Position numbers and translations under genes: made by a program
The notes under the pieces: model-generated
The model's input: only the letters and a program-made list of their open reading frames with translations
Databases searched by the model: none
Told to the model about the DNA's origin: nothing
Shown: positions 21,342 to 28,323 of the stretch, one piece after another
Layout of the letters: each line of letters starts with the position of its first letter
Numbering within the stretch: position 1 is the stretch's first letter
Virus record (IMG/VR): IMGVR_UViG_3300035698_003120
Location: 1-34,115 of that record
DNA: 34,115 bases
Direction: 5' to 3' (one strand)
DNA from: a virus

Positions 21342-21472
21342 CAGCAATAAGAACAATACAACAAGGCATAAGGACAATATTAGAGCCTATGAATTACGAG
21401 GTATGCACGATAATATCTGTTAGGGAGTTGAGGAAGACAAATTGGTTAGTTAGTAATTTAATTAGGAGATAG
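21338..21472 (+). CDS. 44-aa hypothetical protein
   Basis: ATG 21338 overlaps the stop of the coiled-coil gene (ATGA) after an AAGGAAG ribosome-binding region; ends TAG 21470-21472, whose AGGAGAT doubles as ribosome binding site for the next gene. The product (MTAIRTIQQGIRTILEPMNY then EVCTIISVRELRKTNWLVSN) is basic with a hydrophobic middle. Context fits a real small gene. Function unknown. Confidence 0.45.
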   Translation: MTAIRTIQQGIRTILEPMNYEVCTIISVRELRKTNWLVSNLIRR

Positions 21473-21475
21473 AAA

Positions 21476-21772
21476 ATGATATACAGACACGGCGATTTAT
21501 TAATTCGTCCAATAAAAAAAATACCAGGTGGCAAGAAGATAAAAGATAATATCTTAGCCTATGGCGAAGTAACGGGGCACCATCACAAGTTAGTTGGCGG
21601 TGTTAGTGTGATTCAGGATACACAGGGGAATAGGTTCTTTGAAGCATTTAAACCTGTTGAGCTATCACACCAAGAACACAAAACCATAACCATAGAGAAA
21701 GGCACCTACGAAGTGCTGATAGAACGTGAATATGATTACTTCGTCAGAGAAGCAAGGAAGGTCGTTGACTAA
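21476..21772 (+). CDS. HGD-type small protein, partner of the DUF6745-like gene
   Basis: 98 aa with AGGAGATAG ribosome binding site. Sequence order 'YRHGDLLIRPIKKIP', 'AYGEVTGHHHKL', 'VELSHQEHKTITIEKGTYEV', 'REYDYFVREARKVVD' is a pattern I recognise from small uncharacterised proteins in many bacteria, where the gene lies beside a DUF6745-type gene. The conserved HGD, EVTGHxHxL, HxEHxxI and REYD motifs with many His suggest metal binding or a cupin-like fold. The overlap with the next start codon (TAATG) shows they are co-translated. Biochemical function unknown. Confidence 0.65.
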   Translation: MIYRHGDLLIRPIKKIPGGKKIKDNILAYGEVTGHHHKLVGGVSVIQDTQGNRFFEAFKPVELSHQEHKTITIEKGTYEVLIEREYDYFVREARKVVD

Positions 21773-22875
21773 TGGTTGAGAAGCTAACGCCCACACAAGA
21801 GAAACTAATGTATAAAGTTAGAGATGAGTGGCTTAGTAAGCTGTTTGGGTGCGATAACAACATAGATGAGGACAAACTTAAAAAGGGTATTGATTGGTTA
21901 TATGGATTGACTGGATTTAATAATCCAAAAGTCATAGTGCTTGATTCCCCATTAGGTGTGCAATATTGTTGTAATATATTGCACCAAGCAGGGAACCAAG
22001 TAGGGGGCCAAGTATGGGAACAAGTAAGGGAACAAGTAGTGGGCCAAGTAAGGAACCAAGTAATGCACCAAGCAGGGAACCAAGTAAGGGGCCAAGTAGG
22101 GGACCAAGTATGGGAACAAGTATGGGAACAAATAAGGGAACAAGTAGGGGAACAAATAAGGGACCAAGTAGGGAGACAAGTAGAGGGCCAAGTAAGGGAC
22201 CACGTAAGGAACCAGAAAATAGAAATGTATCCGTTTTCTTGGCGTAGTAATGTAGCTAACTATGGTTGGGTTTCTTTCTATGACTTCTTTTCAAAGATTG
22301 GGATAGTGAAACACGCAGAATTTGACAATTTTGTAATGTTGCTAGATTCAGGTATTTATGATTGCGTGCAGTTTGAGGATTGTTGTGTTGTGTCACGTAA
22401 ACCGACTAAGATAAGCAGAGACAATAACAACAACTTACATAATGATGAAGGACAATATGCGGTAGAGTGGGCTGATGGTTATGGGCAATATTACATTAAT
22501 GGGGTTGCGTTAGACGAGGACTTGTATAAGGATATAATCAGCAAAAGGATAAAGTTTGACGAGGTAATGGCAATAAAAAACATAGAACAGCGGATGATTG
22601 CGCTTAAATATATAGAACCAGAGCATTTATTGATTCAAGCAGAGGCAGAGCTAATTGACTCATCGGAGCGTGGCAACGAGCTATGGATAGTTGATAACAA
22701 GGATCTGTTTGAAGACAAGGCATACTTTCTTAAATATACATGCCCAAGCACTGCTAGGGTGTATATGTCAGGCATAGACCCAGCGTTTGCAGTAGGCAAA
22801 AAAGCTGATGAATGTATGGCATGGAAACATCATTTGACTGTAGAAGAGTATAGTGAGTTAAGTATTGAGAGTTAA
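21772..22875 (+). CDS. DUF6745-like protein with Q-V tetrad repeats
   Basis: 367 aa. Residues 1-68 are helical and carry 'VIVLDSPLGVQYCCNILHQA'. Residues 71-148 consist of about 19 tandem 4-residue units of the type QVxE/QVxD (EQVREQVVGQVRNQV), encoded by 12-bp repeats. They should form a long amphipathic helix. After the repeat come 'NYGWVSFYDFFSKIGI', 'YAVEWADGYGQYYINGVALD' and a C-terminal 'STARVYMSGIDPAFAVGKKA' then 'CMAWKHHLTVEEYS'. These blocks in this order match uncharacterised DUF6745 proteins of diverse bacteria. Coupled to the HGD-type gene by TAATG. No enzymatic signature. Because the pair is widespread and kept in a compact phage, it likely forms a functional unit. Confidence 0.65.
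   Translation: MVEKLTPTQEKLMYKVRDEWLSKLFGCDNNIDEDKLKKGIDWLYGLTGFNNPKVIVLDSPLGVQYCCNILHQAGNQVGGQVWEQVREQVVGQVRNQVMHQAGNQVRGQVGDQVWEQVWEQIREQVGEQIRDQVGRQVEGQVRDHVRNQKIEMYPFSWRSNVANYGWVSFYDFFSKIGIVKHAEFDNFVMLLDSGIYDCVQFEDCCVVSRKPTKISRDNNNNLHNDEGQYAVEWADGYGQYYINGVALDEDLYKDIISKRIKFDEVMAIKNIEQRMIALKYIEPEHLLIQAEAELIDSSERGNELWIVDNKDLFEDKAYFLKYTCPSTARVYMSGIDPAFAVGKKADECMAWKHHLTVEEYSELSIES
21982..22215 (+). repeat. 12-bp tandem repeat array inside the DUF6745-like gene
   Basis: About 19 copies of a degenerate 12-bp unit of the form CAAGTAnGGGAn, in frame with a Gln-Val-x-x peptide repeat. The period is an exact codon multiple and no spacers exist, so this is a coding minisatellite, not CRISPR. Unit identity is high enough for expansion or contraction by recombination. 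Confidence 0.85.
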
Positions 22876-22879
22876 TAAA

Positions 22880-23038
22880 ATGAAAAAAGACATACATGTA
22901 CCTGACACATTATTACCAGACATGGACAAACACAAAGACGAGGGAGACATAGCTATTGAAGCTATACTATTTGCTTTTGGAGCAGTGGGATTTGGGTGGT
23001 TATTGTTGTACTTAATTAGTTTAGTTTTAAAACAATGA
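22880..23038 (+). CDS. 52-aa single-pass membrane protein
   Basis: ATG 22880 follows the DUF6745-like stop by 4 nt; TGA 23036-23038 overlaps the next ATG. The N-terminal 25 residues are acidic and charged (VPDTLLPDMDKHKDEGDIAI), followed by a TM helix (AILFAFGAVGFGWLLLYLIS) and a short basic end. Likely orientation N-out or N-in cannot be fixed. It lies in the same co-directional run as the DUF6745 pair and might anchor something to the membrane. Confidence 0.5.
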   Translation: MKKDIHVPDTLLPDMDKHKDEGDIAIEAILFAFGAVGFGWLLLYLISLVLKQ

Positions 23039-23280
23039 AAATAACAGCAAGAATACAACAAGCTAAAGACAGTAAGGGACTATGGTTGTTTGTTGATCGT
23101 GAGGGCGATAACAGAACAACAGTAAAACACCTAGATGCCCTTTTTGAATATGCCAGGGATGAAGACGAAGCAGGTCATGTAGCGTATGCAATACTAGAAG
23201 AAGAGATAGAAGCTATTAGGAATGCTTGTAATGAGTGGTTAGGAGATGAAGAACTAAGTAAGGAGTCTATTAAGTTTTAA
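23035..23280 (+). CDS. Hypothetical acidic protein
   Basis: 81 aa, ATGA overlap. Begins 'MKITARIQQAKDSKGLWLFV', then a strongly acidic helical part (FEYARDEDEAGHVAYAILEE). Predicted small alpha/beta protein with an acidic helix pair; no motif. Small acidic phage proteins can mimic DNA or inhibit host enzymes, but nothing here is specific enough to claim it. Confidence 0.55.
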   Translation: MKITARIQQAKDSKGLWLFVDREGDNRTTVKHLDALFEYARDEDEAGHVAYAILEEEIEAIRNACNEWLGDEELSKESIKF

Positions 23281-23285
23281 TAATT

Positions 23286-23405
23286 ATGATAAATCAAAGT
23301 AATGAATACGACAACATACAAAAATCGATGGAAGCTAATGCAGGTTGTATATTATTAGTGTTTACATTGTTAATAATTTATTTAGTTCTATGCGCAATAC
23401 TTTAG
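23286..23405 (+). CDS. 39-aa single-pass membrane microprotein
   Basis: ATG 23286 to TAG 23403-23405. N-terminal polar segment (MINQSNEYDNIQKSMEAN) followed by one TM helix (GCILLVFTLLIIYLVLCAIL) that ends the protein. Follows the previous stop by 5 nt. No clear ribosome binding site. Support comes from codon-level TM composition and fit in the operon. Confidence 0.4.
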   Translation: MINQSNEYDNIQKSMEANAGCILLVFTLLIIYLVLCAIL

Positions 23406-23504
23406 ATGGTTAAATTTGGGGGTAGGCTTGCTTAATCGCAAAAAAAGAAACTGTCACACGAATAAAAATAATAAGTACAGATTTCTATAACAGCGTTAAG
23501 TCAG

Positions 23505-23522
23505 CTAATCCCTCGAGATTAG
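23505..23522. other. Short hairpin in the gap before the late operon
   Basis: The 166-nt gap 23406-23571 is non-coding. CTAATC (23505-23510) pairs with GATTAG (23517-23522), with the palindrome CTCGAG across the loop edge. A second short inverted repeat (GCCAT/ATGGC, 23533-23550) follows. No T-tract, so not a strong terminator. It could be a regulatory or packaging-related site; nothing decides. Confidence 0.35.
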
Positions 23523-23537
23523 TCATTTAATAGCCAT

Positions 23538-23565
23538 TTGATATTATGGCAATAGAGGTTATAAT
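23538..23565 (+). promoter_or_regulatory. Leaderless promoter of the chaperonin/packaging operon
   Basis: TTGATA at 23538-23543, 16-nt spacer, TATAAT at 23560-23565, then exactly 6 nt to ATG 23572. It starts the unit HTH gene-GroEL. Confidence 0.75.
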
Positions 23566-23571
23566 AGGGTT

Positions 23572-23793
23572 ATGTGGAAGCCAAAAGATAGAGAAGACTA
23601 TTACAAGAAAAAAGCAAATCTAGTTGTTAAAACATTCATTGCGACAGGTGAAGATTTTGAAAAGACTGCAGAAATACATTGGTTCAGAAGTGTTAGGTCG
23701 GTTTACAGATATTTAGAATATGCGGGATATAAACTGTCAGAGATACAAAGAAATAGAAACGGACAGTTTTTACCAAAAGTTAAAAAGTTATAA
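23572..23793 (+). CDS. Small HTH protein, candidate late regulator
   Basis: 73 aa, leaderless. The middle (VVKTFIATGEDFEKTAEIHW then FRSVRSVYRYLEYAGYKLSE) follows the pattern of a helix-turn-helix: a first helix with T-x-D-F-E-K-T-A, a turn, and a recognition helix RSVYRYLEYAG ending in a basic tail. Comparable tri-helical HTH motifs occur in phage late activators and terminase small subunits. It is the first gene of the late operon and 8 nt before GroEL. DNA binding is likely; target unknown. Confidence 0.55.
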   Translation: MWKPKDREDYYKKKANLVVKTFIATGEDFEKTAEIHWFRSVRSVYRYLEYAGYKLSEIQRNRNGQFLPKVKKL

Positions 23794-23801
23794 AATATAA
23801 T

Positions 23802-25430
23802 ATGAAAGAAACACCACGAGAATATATGAAGTTTAATTCTGATGCTAGAGATAAGCTTGTCGAAGGAGCATCTCTTATGTACAAAGCCGTTGTATCAACA
23901 CTAAGCCCAAAGGGTCGTAACGTTGCAATTGCAAGACAATGGGGAGCGCCTATTGTAGTGCATGATGGGGTGACTGTAGCAAGAGAGGCAAAATCTTCCG
24001 ATAGATTTACGCAGGCTGGGATTGATTTAGTTAGAGAAGCAGCTACAAGAACTAATGAAGAGGCAGGAGACGGAACAACTACATCCACATTAATATCATA
24101 CGAAACTATAGCAAGGGGAATGAAGCTATTAGATGATGGTGTAAATCCAATGATTCTTAGGAGCGAGATAAATATAGCATTATATGAAGCGTTAGAAGAA
24201 TTACAAAAATTAAGTAAAAAAGCTAAGACTCAACAAGATTTGGAGATGGTGGCAACTATATCAGCAGCCGACGCAAAAATCGGTAAATTAGTAGGAGAAA
24301 CGGTGTATCGTACTGGTACTGATGGATTAGTAAGTGTTGAAGAGTCAAATGGTTACGACACTATTGTAGAACATAGTGAGGGTATGTCTTTGGACAAAGG
24401 TTTTGCTTCACCATATTTTGTAACGAATCTTAACCGTATGGAGTCAGTCATTAGTAGCCCGATTGTCATCATTACAGATACGACAATTACAACAAATAAT
24501 GAGATAGTCCCTGTTATTGAATTTATTATACAGAGTGAATCTATTAATAATAAGAACATTGTTATTATTGGTGATATTGGCGGTCAAGCGTTACAGACGT
24601 TGGTAACAAATAAAATGAAAGGTGTTATTAACTGTTGTGTTATAAAAACACCAGGATATGGAATGTTGTCTTATGGATTATTGGAAGATATTGCAATCTT
24701 AACAGGAGGTAAAGTTATTAGAAAAGAACTAGGTCTGAATATTGAACAGTTCAATGAACAGTTTGATAATTCTTATCTAGGTCACGCAGAAAAGATCGTG
24801 GCAGGTAGAAATAATGCAATGATTGTAAGTGGTCGTGGTGATGTTGATTCTGTAAAGGCACAAATTAAAAGATTAAAGAGTCAAAGAGAAAGCGCCGAGA
24901 GTATCCCAGAAAAAGAAAACCTTGATGAACGTATAGCTAAATTATCATCTGGTGTAAGTGTTATCCGAGTTGGGGCTAAGACAGAGATAGAAGGCAGGGA
25001 AAAGGTAGAGCGTGTTAAAGATGCAGTAGGAGCTGCACAGTCTGCATTAAAGGAAGGGATTGTATCGGGTAGTGGAGTTACATTCTTGAGATTGGCCAAT
25101 GCAATAAAAGGCGATAGTGATGGTGCTAGATTGATGCGAGAAGTACTAGAACAACCAATACGCAAAGTCATGGAAAACTCAGGAGAACCAGATAAAATAA
25201 TCAAAGAATATTTAAAGAAAATAAAAGAACACAAAGATACCGATTATGGCTATGAATGTATAACTGGTAAGTTAACTCATATGTATAAGTCAGGGATTAT
25301 AGATCCAACCAAAGTAATTAGATTGTGTTTAGAAAATGGTGTGAGTGTAGCAACTAGTATTCTAACTACAGATACAATTATTGATTACGAGGACATCGAC
25401 CCTAAACAGGGAGTACTAGGTGGCAGATAA
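23802..25430 (+). CDS. groEL: GroEL-like group I chaperonin (Cpn60)
   Basis: 542 aa, full length (E. coli 548). Chaperonins fold client proteins in an ATP-driven double-ring chamber. Conserved elements: 'LSPKGRNVAI' (35-44), 'HDGVTVA' with the ATP-site Asp (D55), 'AGDGTTT' (GDGTT, D90), apical-domain surface 'FASPYF' (compare YLSPYF), 'IVPVIE', 'ALQTLVTN' that bind substrate and GroES, 'KTPGYG', hinge residues, 'VKDAVGAAQSALKEGIVSGSG' carrying the catalytic Asp (D407, equivalent to E. coli D398), and 'GIIDPTKV' near the C-terminus. The flexible GGM tail is missing; it ends PKQGVLGGR. TATAAA 7 nt upstream of the ATG may give it an extra leaderless start. Its GTG-initiated neighbour overlaps its end. 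Likely works with the phage GroES at 12949. Confidence 0.95.
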   Translation: MKETPREYMKFNSDARDKLVEGASLMYKAVVSTLSPKGRNVAIARQWGAPIVVHDGVTVAREAKSSDRFTQAGIDLVREAATRTNEEAGDGTTTSTLISYETIARGMKLLDDGVNPMILRSEINIALYEALEELQKLSKKAKTQQDLEMVATISAADAKIGKLVGETVYRTGTDGLVSVEESNGYDTIVEHSEGMSLDKGFASPYFVTNLNRMESVISSPIVIITDTTITTNNEIVPVIEFIIQSESINNKNIVIIGDIGGQALQTLVTNKMKGVINCCVIKTPGYGMLSYGLLEDIAILTGGKVIRKELGLNIEQFNEQFDNSYLGHAEKIVAGRNNAMIVSGRGDVDSVKAQIKRLKSQRESAESIPEKENLDERIAKLSSGVSVIRVGAKTEIEGREKVERVKDAVGAAQSALKEGIVSGSGVTFLRLANAIKGDSDGARLMREVLEQPIRKVMENSGEPDKIIKEYLKKIKEHKDTDYGYECITGKLTHMYKSGIIDPTKVIRLCLENGVSVATSILTTDTIIDYEDIDPKQGVLGGR

Positions 25431-25671
25431 AGCAAGAGTTGTTAGCGTCATATTAGTTGAAGATGGGAATAACAGAACCTACTTTACATTAGAAGGCTTG
25501 GAAATCGGAAAGTTCATTGAAGGAAAACAAATTGAACCAAAACGAGAAGAAGCCCACATTGCTAAAAGTGGTATAGTGAAAAGTCCATCACCTAAAGATG
25601 TTAGACGAGCAGAAGAGTTACATAATGACAACATGATGAAAGTTGAAAACAGAATACCTACAAATGAATAA
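25420..25671 (+). CDS. Small protein of unknown function downstream of GroEL
   Basis: 83 aa beginning at GTG 25420, inside the last codons of GroEL, with AGGGAG about 8 nt upstream. Sequence: beta-like N-terminal half (VVSVILVEDGNNRTYFTLEG) then a charged, probably helical C-terminal half (DVRRAEELHNDNMMKVENRI). No family recognised. Translation is coupled to GroEL. Confidence 0.5.
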   Translation: MADKARVVSVILVEDGNNRTYFTLEGLEIGKFIEGKQIEPKREEAHIAKSGIVKSPSPKDVRRAEELHNDNMMKVENRIPTNE

Positions 25672-25957
25672 TATAAAATGTCCAAGATGTAACAAATGTA
25701 AAGCGATAATAGACAAGATTTACGGCGTGCTACCATGCGACACATGTCAACAAGAAGACGAACAAACGCACCTAGAAAGCAAGCCAGAATTTTATTCAAT
25801 ATCCAAGCATAGTAGAATAACAACAGACAGAGACAACCACGCAAAAGATATACTTCAACCATTCGGAAAAAAAGGCAAAGCATCGTTAGATTTCGCTAAA
25901 GCATATCCAGATAAGATACACGACTTTTACAGCAAGGATCAATTGAAAAAGTTGTAG
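25664..25957 (+). CDS. Zinc-ribbon protein before the terminase genes
   Basis: 97 aa from ATG 25664, whose overlap ATGAATAA with the previous stop supports this start; an in-frame TTG at 25643 has no ribosome binding site. 'IKCPRCNKCKAIID' and 'GVLPCDTCQQ' form a CxxC-x(n)-CxxC zinc ribbon at residues 5-30. The rest is charged with 'HAKDILQPFGKKGKASLDFA' near the C-terminus. Possibly a DNA-binding accessory of packaging; position directly upstream of the small terminase supports a link, not proof. Confidence 0.6.
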   Translation: MNNIKCPRCNKCKAIIDKIYGVLPCDTCQQEDEQTHLESKPEFYSISKHSRITTDRDNHAKDILQPFGKKGKASLDFAKAYPDKIHDFYSKDQLKKL

Positions 25958-25970
25958 TGAATGTTATAAT
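25943..25970 (+). promoter_or_regulatory. Leaderless promoter of the terminase genes
   Basis: TTGAAA 25943-25948, 16-nt spacer, TGT-TATAAT with the -10 at 25965-25970 (extended -10 like), then exactly 6 nt to ATG 25977. Confidence 0.75.
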
Positions 25971-25976
25971 TAATAT

Positions 25977-26465
25977 ATGAATACTGAAGCCCAAGAGGTT
26001 CTAACGCCCGAAAATCAAACCCATGTGAACCAATCGGCAAGAGATGCATCAGGTAGATTTACTAAAGGCAATAAACCAGTTGCGGGGTTTAATGTTAATC
26101 CACAAAATATAGGCAACGGCAGATGGAGAAAGGAGGATAGTATTAGTTATCAATATAATATGCTTATCCGATTATCTGCTGACAAGTTTTCCAGTTGGAA
26201 GTCAGACCATTCTGTAAATGCAAGAACAATAGCGCAAGAGATTGCTTTTGAAGCAGTTGAGAAAGCTAGGGAAGATTTGGGGTATCTTAAAGAGATAACA
26301 GATAGAATTGAGGGTAAGGCTATTAGTAGAACGGAATTATCTGGAGTAGAGGGTAAAGCTATAGAGGTTAAAACCGACTTATCGCCAGAACAGAAGGAAG
26401 CAGTCAACCAAGGGATCAAAGATATTTTCTTAAAAGTATATGGCGACACTGATAAAAAATCTTAA
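25977..26465 (+). CDS. Terminase small subunit-like protein
   Basis: 162 aa, leaderless. 'ASGRFTKGNKPVAGFNVNPQ' near the N-terminus recalls the F-x-K-G-N-x signature of DUF5681/terminase small subunits. The central helical part (TIAQEIAFEAVEKAREDLGY) and the 'ITDRIEGKAISRTELSGVEG' segment are characteristic of phage small terminases (the D-R-x-E-G-K-x-x-x-R-T-E motif). Small terminases recognise the packaging site and regulate the large subunit. The large subunit gene overlaps its 3' end by 26 nt. Together with zinc-ribbon and HTH neighbours this supports the assignment. Confidence 0.7.
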   Translation: MNTEAQEVLTPENQTHVNQSARDASGRFTKGNKPVAGFNVNPQNIGNGRWRKEDSISYQYNMLIRLSADKFSSWKSDHSVNARTIAQEIAFEAVEKAREDLGYLKEITDRIEGKAISRTELSGVEGKAIEVKTDLSPEQKEAVNQGIKDIFLKVYGDTDKKS

Positions 26466-28080
26466 ATTCCCTGTAGAGATGGAAGACTCATCTCCATTAG
26501 CATATGTGGCAAATAATGAGATTAAAACAGAGAACGGTTCACCCCTAGAATTTCATGACCACAAGTTTCTGATTGAACCTTATGCTGATATGTCACCTAG
26601 ACAAGCAATTATAAAATGTTCGCAGATAGGATGGAGTGTATTGGCGATTAATAAGGCGATATGGTTAGCAGCTAAGATGGGGGCGAATGTAATATATACA
26701 ATGCCTTCTTCATCGATTGTTAAAGATTTTGTTACTCCAAAAGTTGACCCTATAATTAATAATAACCAAGCATATATAGATGTGATTGGTAAAACAAACT
26801 CTATTGCATTAAAAAGTGTTGGCGATAGATTTATATATTTTAGAGGATCATGGGAACAAACGGCAGCTATATCTATATCAGCCCATGTTTTGATAAATGA
26901 TGAATTGGATAGATCGAACCAACAAGTCGTCAGGACGTACCGTAGTAGATTAGATGACGCACTGCGTGAACGCCCTGATTTAGGCTTTATTTGGCAATTT
27001 AGCAATCCTTCTATACCAGGTTATGGAGTAGATGAAGCATGGGAGAAGTCAGACAAAAAGCACTGGTTCGTTAAATGTCCTCATTGTGGCTATGATTGGT
27101 ATCTGAAGTTTCCAGAAAATATAAATTTTGAAACTAAAAAATATATATGCGCTAAATGTCATAAAGAATTGCCAGATGATGCTAGGCGTAATGGACATTG
27201 GGTCGTCAAACATGAAGGTAAAGATATTAGTGGTTACTGGATAAGTCAGATGATGGTGCCTTGGATACCAGCGTCTAAGATTATTGAGGATTCAGAGGGT
27301 GACCAGAGCGTATTTTATAACTTCACGTTGGGGTTGCCTTATTTGTCTAAAGATCAAAATATAAGTAGAAAGACCATAACAGATTGTATCAATCCAGATC
27401 ACAATGATATGTCTAATGTAGCGATTGGTGTTGATAACGGCATAACTAAGACCGTTGTTATTGGCAATGTCAATGGAATATTTAAGACGTACGAAACGGA
27501 TAACTGGCAAGATATAGAAGATGATATTAAAAGATATAACGCTATTTGTGTGATTGATTCCTTACCTTATCCTGCTACCCCAATTAGGTTGAGCGAGAGA
27601 TATCGAGGTAAAGTATTCATACATTACTTTAAACAAAATACGGCTGATGCTATGGTGATTGAATGGGGGAAAGGCGATAAATACAATGTTGTATATAGCG
27701 ATAGAACAAAGATCATAGATATGATTGTTCAAGAGTTCAATCAGAAAGAAATATTGTTTAATATTACGTTAACTGGTTTAGAACAATATCTATATGATTG
27801 GACGCAACTGTATCGTGTGATAGATAAAAACAATCAAGGTATTGCCAAAGCGATGTGGCGTACAATTGAGGGACGGAGAGATCACTATGCTTTTGCCACG
27901 ATATACTGGCGAATTGCGTTAGAGAAAACCTATGTATCAAGTGGAGTGTTGAGAACCACCCCTAAAAAGAGTAAGATACAAGAAAGTATACAAGTTAGTC
28001 CGGATGGTACCGTACCTGCTATTAATTTAGAAGGATTAGTTAACAGGGCGAAAGGTAAACGAAATTGGAAAACAAAGTAA
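26440..28080 (+). CDS. terL: Terminase large subunit (GpA-like, with zinc ribbon)
   Basis: 546 aa. N-terminal ATPase: Walker A-like 'CSQIGWS' at 60-66 (the degenerate form of lambda GpA-type enzymes), Walker B 'HVLINDELD' at 149-157. A zinc ribbon 'CPHCGYDW ... CAKCHKEL' (C213/C216/C237/C240) followed by 'GHWVVKHEGKDISGYWIS' is diagnostic for the GpA family. The C-terminal RNase H-like nuclease has acidic residues in 'AIGVDNG' (D332), 'CVIDSLPYP' (D373) and 'RRDHYAFATIYWRIA' (D481/H482). The enzyme pumps DNA into the procapsid and cuts it. 26-nt overlap with the small subunit. GpA-like enzymes are often linked to cos packaging, but that cannot be decided here. Confidence 0.93.
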   Translation: MATLIKNLKFPVEMEDSSPLAYVANNEIKTENGSPLEFHDHKFLIEPYADMSPRQAIIKCSQIGWSVLAINKAIWLAAKMGANVIYTMPSSSIVKDFVTPKVDPIINNNQAYIDVIGKTNSIALKSVGDRFIYFRGSWEQTAAISISAHVLINDELDRSNQQVVRTYRSRLDDALRERPDLGFIWQFSNPSIPGYGVDEAWEKSDKKHWFVKCPHCGYDWYLKFPENINFETKKYICAKCHKELPDDARRNGHWVVKHEGKDISGYWISQMMVPWIPASKIIEDSEGDQSVFYNFTLGLPYLSKDQNISRKTITDCINPDHNDMSNVAIGVDNGITKTVVIGNVNGIFKTYETDNWQDIEDDIKRYNAICVIDSLPYPATPIRLSERYRGKVFIHYFKQNTADAMVIEWGKGDKYNVVYSDRTKIIDMIVQEFNQKEILFNITLTGLEQYLYDWTQLYRVIDKNNQGIAKAMWRTIEGRRDHYAFATIYWRIALEKTYVSSGVLRTTPKKSKIQESIQVSPDGTVPAINLEGLVNRAKGKRNWKTK

Positions 28081-28316
28081 CACCCACAGAATCAGGCAAA
28101 ATAATAGAGCGGTCAGACAGCAAATCGATGGTAACCGTAATATTAGGAAACTCAACCCCCGAAATTAAAAAGAACTTCCATTGTTTTGATTGCGGACGAA
28201 TAGTTTTTAACCATTACTCGGAAGTAAGAATCGTTATACTAGGCGAGATGCGAGAAGTGGCTAGGCCAGTGGATATATACTGTAGCCGTTGTGGACTTGT
28301 CCATCGAATAGTATAA
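28065..28316 (+). CDS. Zinc-ribbon protein between terminase and portal
   Basis: 83 aa from TTG 28065, overlapping the terminase stop; AAAGG about 10 nt upstream supports the TTG start. 'FHCFDCGRIVFNHYSEVRIV' and 'DIYCSRCGLVHRIV' form a CxxC...CxxC zinc ribbon at about residues 39-80. The N-terminal 35 residues are polar. Zinc-ribbon proteins at this spot may help DNA packaging or portal assembly. No further information in the sequence. Confidence 0.6.
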   Translation: MENKVTPTESGKIIERSDSKSMVTVILGNSTPEIKKNFHCFDCGRIVFNHYSEVRIVILGEMREVARPVDIYCSRCGLVHRIV

Positions 28317-28317
28317 T
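28289..28317 (+). promoter_or_regulatory. Leaderless promoter of the portal gene
   Basis: TTGTGG 28289-28294, 17-nt spacer, TATAAT 28312-28317, then exactly 6 nt to GTG 28324. The fixed spacing supports GTG as the start codon. Confidence 0.72.
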
Positions 28318-28323
28318 TAAGGG

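Noticed and set aside
21982-22215. CRISPR array
   Set aside because: Units are contiguous 12-mers with no spacers and are in frame with a protein repeat; no cas genes are present.
21952-22247. Overlapping ORFs on both strands across the 12-bp repeat array (minus 21952-22203; plus 22014-22247)
   Set aside because: They are by-products of the purine-rich 12-bp period that keeps several frames free of stops; they are low-complexity and have no start signals.
23796-23801. TATAAT immediately before the GroEL ATG as -10 box
   Set aside because: It abuts the ATG with no room for a +1 at the start codon; the TATAAA at 23789-23794 with 7 nt spacing is more plausible, and the operon promoter at 23538 suffices.
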